Shown here: piece after piece, positions 6,596-10,198 of the stretch
Numbering within the stretch: the first letter of the stretch is position 1
How the letters are laid out: each line of letters begins with the position of its first letter
NCBI GenBank assembly: GCA_041487355.1
Contig: JBGPND010000190.1
Location: 1-10,198, forward strand
DNA length: 10,198 nucleotides
Direction of reading: 5' to 3'
From: JAMXLO01 sp041487355
GTDB taxonomy: Bacteria > Pseudomonadota > Alphaproteobacteria > Acetobacterales > Acetobacteraceae
Made by a program: the position numbers and the translations under genes
The notes under the pieces: model-generated
Databases searched by the model: none
Seen by the model: only the letters and a program-made list of their open reading frames with translations
What the model was told of the DNA's origin: nothing

Positions 6596-6691
6596 CCTGT
6601 CATTGCGAGGAGCGAAGCGACGCGGCAATCTCGGGCCAGTTACGCACTCGGGTCGAGATTGCCGCGTCGCTTCGCTCCTCGCAATGACAGG
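6596..6691. repeat. 96-bp element with 38-bp perfect terminal inverted repeats
   Basis: Arms 6596-6633 and 6654-6691 are exact reverse complements over 38 bases and enclose a 20-base unpaired centre. The outer end reads CCTGTCATTGCGAGGAGCGA, a sequence style recurring between genes in many proteobacterial genomes. It starts 7 bases after the aldolase stop and ends 7 bases before the alanine dehydrogenase stop, filling the space between these convergent genes. It probably acts as a bidirectional transcription barrier. It encodes nothing and resembles a miniature inverted-repeat element; no target duplication is obvious. Confidence 0.85.
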
Positions 6692-6697
6692 GGACTT

Positions 6698-7816
6698 TCA
6701 AGCCGCCAGCAGCATCTCCGGCGACGCGTAGGGCAGGTTGAGGTCGTGCGCCACCGCCTCGTACGTCACCTTTCCCGCATGCACGTTCAGCCCGTGCAGC
6801 AGATGCGGATCGTCCGCCAGCGCGCGCCGCCAGCCTTTCTCGGCCAGCGCGATGACGAACGGCAGCGTCGCATTGGTCAGCGCGAAGGTGGACGTCCGGG
6901 CCACCGCCCCCGGCATGTTGGTCACGCAGTAATGCACCACGCCTTCCGCCAAATAGGTCGGATTGGAATGCGTGGTCGGATGGCTGGTCGCAAAGCAGCC
7001 ACCCTGGTCGATCGCGATGTCCACCAGCACGGAGCCGGGGCGCATCTGCCGCACCATCTCGCGTGTCACCAGCTTCGGCGTCGCGGCACCCGGAACCAGC
7101 ACCGCGCCGATCACCAGATCGGCCGCCAGCACCTGGTGCTCGATCGTTTCAGCAGTGGCGAACAACGTGGTCGCACGCGGGCCGAACTGCAGGTCCAGCT
7201 CCTTCAGCCGCGGCAGCGACTTGTCGATGATGGTGACGCTGGCTTCCAGGCCCACCGCCATGCGCGCGGCATTGGTGCCCGAGACGCCGCCGCCCAGCAC
7301 CACCACCTTCGCCGGTGCCACACCGGGCACGCCGCCGAGCAGAACGCCGGCGCCGCCCTGCTCCTTTTCCAGGCAGTGGGCGCCGACCTGCACCGCCATC
7401 CGTCCGGCAACCTCGCTCATCGGCGCCAGCAGCGGCAGCGCCCCTGACCTGTCGGTTACCGTCTCGTAGGCGATGCAGGTTGCGCCGGTACGGATCAGCC
7501 CCTCGGTCTGCGCCTTGTCGGCGGCGAGGTGCAGGTAGGTGAACAGCACCTGCCCCTGACGCAGCATCGCAATCTCCGCGGGCTGCGGCTCCTTCACCTT
7601 GACGATCAGATCGGACGTCGCGAACACCTCTGCCGCGCTGTCCACCACCGTGGCGCCCGCGGCGCGATAGGTATCGTCGGAGATGCCGATATCCGCCGCG
7701 GCATTGTGTTCCACCACCACGGCGTGACCATGCACGACCAGTTCGCGCGCGCCGGCCGGGGTCAGCCCGACACGGTATTCGTCTGACTTGATCTCCTTGG
7801 GGACACCGATCCTCAC
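6698..7816 (-). CDS. ald: Alanine dehydrogenase
   Basis: A 372-residue NAD-dependent alanine dehydrogenase, interconverting L-alanine with pyruvate and ammonia in the cytosol; family members can also aminate glyoxylate to glycine. It opens with the family signature MRIGVPKEIK. Residues match the numbering of the M. tuberculosis enzyme: Arg15, Lys75 (KVKEP), His96 (TYLH) and Asp270 (IDQGG). The Rossmann loop VVLGGGVSG binds NAD. I place the start at GTG 7816 rather than the in-frame TTG at 7822: AGGAGG (7828-7823) ends six bases before the GTG, abuts the TTG, and only the GTG start gives the canonical numbering. It is the second gene of an operon with the carboxymuconolactone-decarboxylase-like gene, only 12 bases away. 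The keto-acid-producing FMN dehydrogenases on both sides make a link from hydroxy acid to amino acid plausible. Confidence 0.96.
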   Translation of the reverse strand: MRIGVPKEIKSDEYRVGLTPAGARELVVHGHAVVVEHNAAADIGISDDTYRAAGATVVDSAAEVFATSDLIVKVKEPQPAEIAMLRQGQVLFTYLHLAADKAQTEGLIRTGATCIAYETVTDRSGALPLLAPMSEVAGRMAVQVGAHCLEKEQGGAGVLLGGVPGVAPAKVVVLGGGVSGTNAARMAVGLEASVTIIDKSLPRLKELDLQFGPRATTLFATAETIEHQVLAADLVIGAVLVPGAATPKLVTREMVRQMRPGSVLVDIAIDQGGCFATSHPTTHSNPTYLAEGVVHYCVTNMPGAVARTSTFALTNATLPFVIALAEKGWRRALADDPHLLHGLNVHAGKVTYEAVAHDLNLPYASPEMLLAA

Positions 7817-7822
7817 GCGCAA

Positions 7823-7828
7823 CCTCCT
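7823..7828 (-). promoter_or_regulatory. Ribosome binding site of ald, overlapping the upstream stop codon
   Basis: On the minus strand the run TGAAGGAGG joins the stop codon of the upstream gene (7831-7829) directly to AGGAGG, six bases before the GTG of ald. This geometry suggests translational coupling and decides the ald start. Confidence 0.85.
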
Positions 7829-8377
7829 TCAGCCGGGGAGCGGGAACTGCCGCAGATACGGCATATAGTCCGCCTCCACGTCGATCTGGAGTGTCGCCAG
7901 CACGCGCACCACCGCGTTGTAGAAGGCGATCGTGATCGTCAGGTCCACCACCTGTTCGTTGCCGAGTGCTGCCTGCAACGTGGCGAAGGTGGCATCGGAC
8001 ATTGCGCCGTCGGTGGTCACCTCCCTGGCGGCGAGCAGCACGGTCCTCGCCATCTGGTCGAGCCTGGTCGGCTTGCCGTCGGTGTCGTCGATCAGCGCCA
8101 TGATATCGTCGTCGGTCACGCCGAAATCGTGGCTGATCTTCACGTGGTGCGACCACTCATACGGCGAGCGCGCCAGCCAGCCGACCTGCAGGATCGCCAG
8201 CTCGCGCAGGCGCGGATCGAGCTTGCTGCCGAAGCGGATGAACTGCCCGAGCCCGGAAAATGCCCGCGCCGCGTTCGGCGAGTTCACCAGTGCCTGGAAC
8301 AGGCTGATCCGGCGTTTCAGCAGATCCTGGTTCTCCGCCGACAGATCCGATTTTTCGAGGTACGGCACGCGCGCCAT
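7829..8377 (-). CDS. Carboxymuconolactone decarboxylase (CMD/AhpD-fold) family protein
   Basis: A 182-residue helical protein of the CMD family. The core segment LRELAILQVGWLARSPYEWS (58-76), with Glu74, Trp75 and the pair His77-His78, is the family's typical ARxxYEWxxH stretch. The protein contains no cysteine at all, so the CxxC redox centre of AhpD-type peroxidases is absent and an antioxidant role is unlikely. It is more like decarboxylase/lactonase-type or uncharacterised members. The ATG at 8377 has a good ribosome binding site (GGAGGG six bases upstream). The stop codon merges with the ribosome binding site of ald, so the two proteins are probably made together. A candidate operator palindrome lies 39 bases upstream. 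Function in this setting is unknown; acting on a keto or hydroxy acid derivative made by the neighbouring dehydrogenases would be a guess. Confidence 0.87.
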   Translation of the reverse strand: MARVPYLEKSDLSAENQDLLKRRISLFQALVNSPNAARAFSGLGQFIRFGSKLDPRLRELAILQVGWLARSPYEWSHHVKISHDFGVTDDDIMALIDDTDGKPTRLDQMARTVLLAAREVTTDGAMSDATFATLQAALGNEQVVDLTITIAFYNAVVRVLATLQIDVEADYMPYLRQFPLPG

Positions 8378-8415
8378 TTGGCCCTCCGTTGTGTCATCGG
8401 ACGTTCATCGTCTCT

Positions 8416-8431
8416 TGATCCCGTGGGATCA
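8416..8431. promoter_or_regulatory. Perfect 16-bp palindrome, candidate operator
   Basis: TGATCCC and GGGATCA (7 bp each) flank GT, centred 46 bases upstream of the start of the CMD-like gene, inside the 168-bp gap that precedes the CMD-ald pair. Size and symmetry suit a dimeric repressor such as a GntR- or IclR-type regulator. No clear sigma70 promoter could be placed beside it. No regulator gene is in the window. Confidence 0.4.
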
Positions 8432-8480
8432 CCATGCATCCTTAACGGCATGGGAGTCGATTGACGATGATGCGCAGAAG

Positions 8481-8500
8481 CAAGGAAGCCGGTGGCCGGC
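8481..8500 (-). terminator. Weak candidate terminator after the tandem FMN dehydrogenases
   Basis: On the minus strand GCCGG-CCA-CCGGC (8500-8488) is followed by TTCCTTG and then CTTC. The stem is only 5 bp and the T-run is broken, so it may attenuate rather than stop read-through into the CMD-ald pair. It lies 46 bases past the stop of the upstream dehydrogenase. Confidence 0.3.
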
Positions 8501-8545
8501 GCCGGGCTGGCGATCAGTCAGGCCGTCACGGGCAGGAAGTAGCGT

Positions 8546-9757
8546 TCAGACTCTGTCCATCACCTGGTCGCGCAGCCGGTTGCCCTCGCGCTGGCCGAAG
8601 AAGATGTCGGTGGTGATTTCATCGACCGTTCGGCAGCCGGTATAGGCCATGGTCTTGTCGGCCTCGTTCTTCAGGATGTTGATCGCCTTCAGGGCACCGG
8701 CCTCGCCGCCCACCGCTGTACCGTAGAGCGTCGCGCGTCCGGTCAGCACCGCCTTCGCACCCAGCGCCAGCGCCTTCACGATGTCGGAGCCGCGGCGCAC
8801 GCCGGAATCCAGGATCACCGTGGCGCGGTCGCCCACCGCCTCAGCGATTTCCGGCAGCACGTCGAGCGATGCCGCCGCGCTGTCCATGTTCCGCCCGCCA
8901 TGGTTGGACACGACGATGCCGTCGATGCCGTAGCTCAGCGCCTTCACCGCATCGTCCGGCCGGTTGACGCCCTTCAGCATCAGGATGCCCGGCCAGATGT
9001 CGCGGAACTTCGCGATGTCGTTCCAGTCGAGCGAGTCGGCCCGCAGCGCGTCGCGGGCACCGACGCCGCTGAGCACCGACTTGCGGTATTCCTCCGGGTA
9101 GTTCTCGTGGCGCGGAAAGCCGATCGAGGTGAAGTATTTCATCAGCACGCCGGTCGCCCAGGCGGGATGGCGCATGATGTCGAGGGTGAAGCGCAAGGTC
9201 GGGCTGAACGGCAGGCCGAAGCCGTTATGCGTGTTGTATTCGCGGTTCGGCGACACCGGCGAGTCGACCGTGACGATAAGCGCCTCGAACCCGTTGCGGT
9301 TGGCGCGTTCGATCAACTGGTGCGACAGCTCGCGCTGCTTCCAGACATAGAGCTGGAACCACAGCCGGCCGCCGACATCGGGCCCCGCTGCCTTGGCGAT
9401 CTTCTCCATCGAGGTCATCGACGCGGTGGACAGCGTCAGCGGTATCTTCGCCTTGGCCGCGGCCTTGGCGAGTTCCAGCTCGCCTTCGTGCCAGCAGAGG
9501 CCGGCGGCACCGGTCGGCGCGATCGCCATCGGCAGGCTGGCCGGCTTGCCGAACAGCGTGGTGGCGACGCTGCGGCCGGACACATCCACCAGCGCGCGAT
9601 GGCGCAGCTTGATGCGCTCGAACGCGGCGCGGTTGTTCGCGAGCGCGATATGGTCCTCGGTGGCGCGATCGACGAATTCGAACACGCCCTTCGGCAGGCG
9701 GCGCTTGGCCGCTTCACGCAGATCGTAGACGTTGAGGCAGCGGTCCAGCCTGGCCAT
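8546..9757 (-). CDS. FMN-dependent 2-hydroxy-acid dehydrogenase, second of a tandem pair
   Basis: A 403-residue member of the glycolate oxidase/L-lactate/mandelate dehydrogenase flavoenzyme family, probably oxidising a 2-hydroxy acid to a keto acid. Active-site residues, with glycolate oxidase equivalents, are Tyr137 in FQLYV (Tyr129), Asp165 in TVDSP (Asp157), Arg172 (Arg164), Lys262 in MLKG (Lys230), and His286 and Arg289 in SNHGGRNMD (His254, Arg257). The flavin-phosphate loop DSGVRRG is near normal. The N-terminal substrate tyrosine (Tyr24) is replaced: VFEFVDRATED has Phe28 there. The long middle insertion (about 175-245) is the position of the membrane-association segment in lactate and mandelate dehydrogenases, so membrane contact and quinone reduction are possible. 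ATG 9757 overlaps the stop of the upstream paralogue as TGATG; the ribosome binding site is weak, so translation is likely coupled. Confidence 0.93.
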   Translation of the reverse strand: MARLDRCLNVYDLREAAKRRLPKGVFEFVDRATEDHIALANNRAAFERIKLRHRALVDVSGRSVATTLFGKPASLPMAIAPTGAAGLCWHEGELELAKAAAKAKIPLTLSTASMTSMEKIAKAAGPDVGGRLWFQLYVWKQRELSHQLIERANRNGFEALIVTVDSPVSPNREYNTHNGFGLPFSPTLRFTLDIMRHPAWATGVLMKYFTSIGFPRHENYPEEYRKSVLSGVGARDALRADSLDWNDIAKFRDIWPGILMLKGVNRPDDAVKALSYGIDGIVVSNHGGRNMDSAAASLDVLPEIAEAVGDRATVILDSGVRRGSDIVKALALGAKAVLTGRATLYGTAVGGEAGALKAINILKNEADKTMAYTGCRTVDEITTDIFFGQREGNRLRDQVMDRV

Positions 9758-10198
9758 CACACTGTATCCATGACCATGTCGCGCAGCCGATTGCCCTGGC
9801 GGCCGCCGAAGAAGATGTCGGTGGTGACCTCGTCCACCGAGCGGCAGCCGGTATAGGCCATGGTCTTGTCGAGTTCGTTCTTGATGATGTTGATCGCCTT
9901 GCCGGCGCCCGCCTCGCCGCCGACCGCGGTGCCATACAGCGTGGCGCGCCCGGTCAGCACTGCCTTGGCGCCGAGCGCCAGCGCCTTGGCGATGTCGGAG
10001 CCGCGGCGCACGCCGGAATCCAGGATCACTGTGCCGCGGTCGCCGACCGCCTCGGCGATGTCCGGCAGCACGTCGATCGAGGCGACGACGCTGTCCATGT
10101 TGCGACCGCCATGGTTGGACACGACGATGCCGTCCACTCCGTATTCCATCGCCTTCACCGCGTCGTCCGGCCGGTTGATGCCCTTGATCATCAGGATG
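9757..10198 (-). CDS. FMN-dependent 2-hydroxy-acid dehydrogenase, first of a tandem pair (partial, 5' end outside window)
   Basis: Only the last 146 complete codons are present; the frame continues open past the right edge, so the methionine near the edge (IMIKG context) is internal and not a start. The fragment covers the catalytic C-terminal half of the barrel: the flavin lysine in MIKG, the catalytic His/Arg in SNHGGRNMD, the phosphate loop DSGVRRGSD and the end GRATLYGTAVGGEAG. My hand alignment against the downstream gene gives about 124 identities in 144 residues without a gap, so the two arose by tandem duplication or are close co-selected paralogues. Its TGA overlaps the next ATG by one base. 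Upstream genes and the operon promoter lie outside the window. Substrate is unknown; the N-terminal tyrosine region cannot be inspected here. Confidence 0.92.
   Translation of the reverse strand, partial: ILMIKGINRPDDAVKAMEYGVDGIVVSNHGGRNMDSVVASIDVLPDIAEAVGDRGTVILDSGVRRGSDIAKALALGAKAVLTGRATLYGTAVGGEAGAGKAINIIKNELDKTMAYTGCRSVDEVTTDIFFGGRQGNRLRDMVMDTV

Noticed and set aside
8405..8470. Inverted pair TCATCGTC (8405-8412) and GACGATGA (8463-8470) around the palindrome
   Set aside because: 8-base arms 50 bases apart are expected by chance and are not centred on the palindrome at 8416-8431.
8900..9856. 318-codon plus-strand frame opposite the tandem dehydrogenases
   Set aside because: Shadow of conserved coding sequence; its end repeats a peptide seen antisense to the paralogue only because the two genes are duplicates.
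1..10198. CRISPR array, tRNA/rRNA genes, transposase or phage genes
   Set aside because: No regularly spaced direct repeats, cloverleaf-like or rRNA-like segments, or integrase/transposase motifs were found; the repeats present are short intergenic palindromes.

Overview
The window is a GC-rich (roughly two-thirds G+C), densely coded stretch of bacterial chromosome. Gene content, codon use and the palindromic intergenic repeats suggest an alphaproteobacterium, perhaps Rhodospirillales/Acetobacteraceae. This is inference; no rRNA or marker gene is present.

Left part (1-2186): the N-terminal two-thirds of an ABC-exporter membrane domain on the minus strand runs off the left edge. It diverges from a family-4 glycosyltransferase on the plus strand, which ends in a textbook Rho-independent terminator (2151-2186).

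Middle part, plus strand (2228-6589): an MFS transporter, an FMN-dependent 2-hydroxy-acid dehydrogenase, a zinc-dependent MDR alcohol dehydrogenase and a class II (FucA-type) aldolase lie head to tail. The last three junctions each carry a different palindromic repeat: a REP-like pair, an alphaproteobacterial-style hairpin repeat, and an element with 38-bp perfect inverted repeats that separates the convergent halves of the window.

Right part, minus strand (10198-6698): two closely related tandem FMN-dependent 2-hydroxy-acid dehydrogenases (the upstream one cut by the right edge) overlap by one base at TGATG. A 168-bp gap with a perfect 16-bp palindrome follows, then a cysteine-free carboxymuconolactone-decarboxylase-family protein whose stop codon overlaps the ribosome binding site of alanine dehydrogenase.

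Taken together, the region from 2228 rightwards looks like accessory carbon metabolism around C2/C3 hydroxy acids, hydroxy-aldehydes and keto acids. A plausible scheme is uptake (MFS), aldol cleavage (FucA-type aldolase), alcohol oxidation (MDR enzyme), hydroxy-acid to keto-acid oxidation (three FMN enzymes), and keto acid/amino acid exchange (alanine dehydrogenase). The individual families are well supported; the joint pathway and its substrates are hypothesis. No RNA genes, CRISPR arrays, prophage or transposase genes were seen, and no gene-free stretch exceeds 300 bases.
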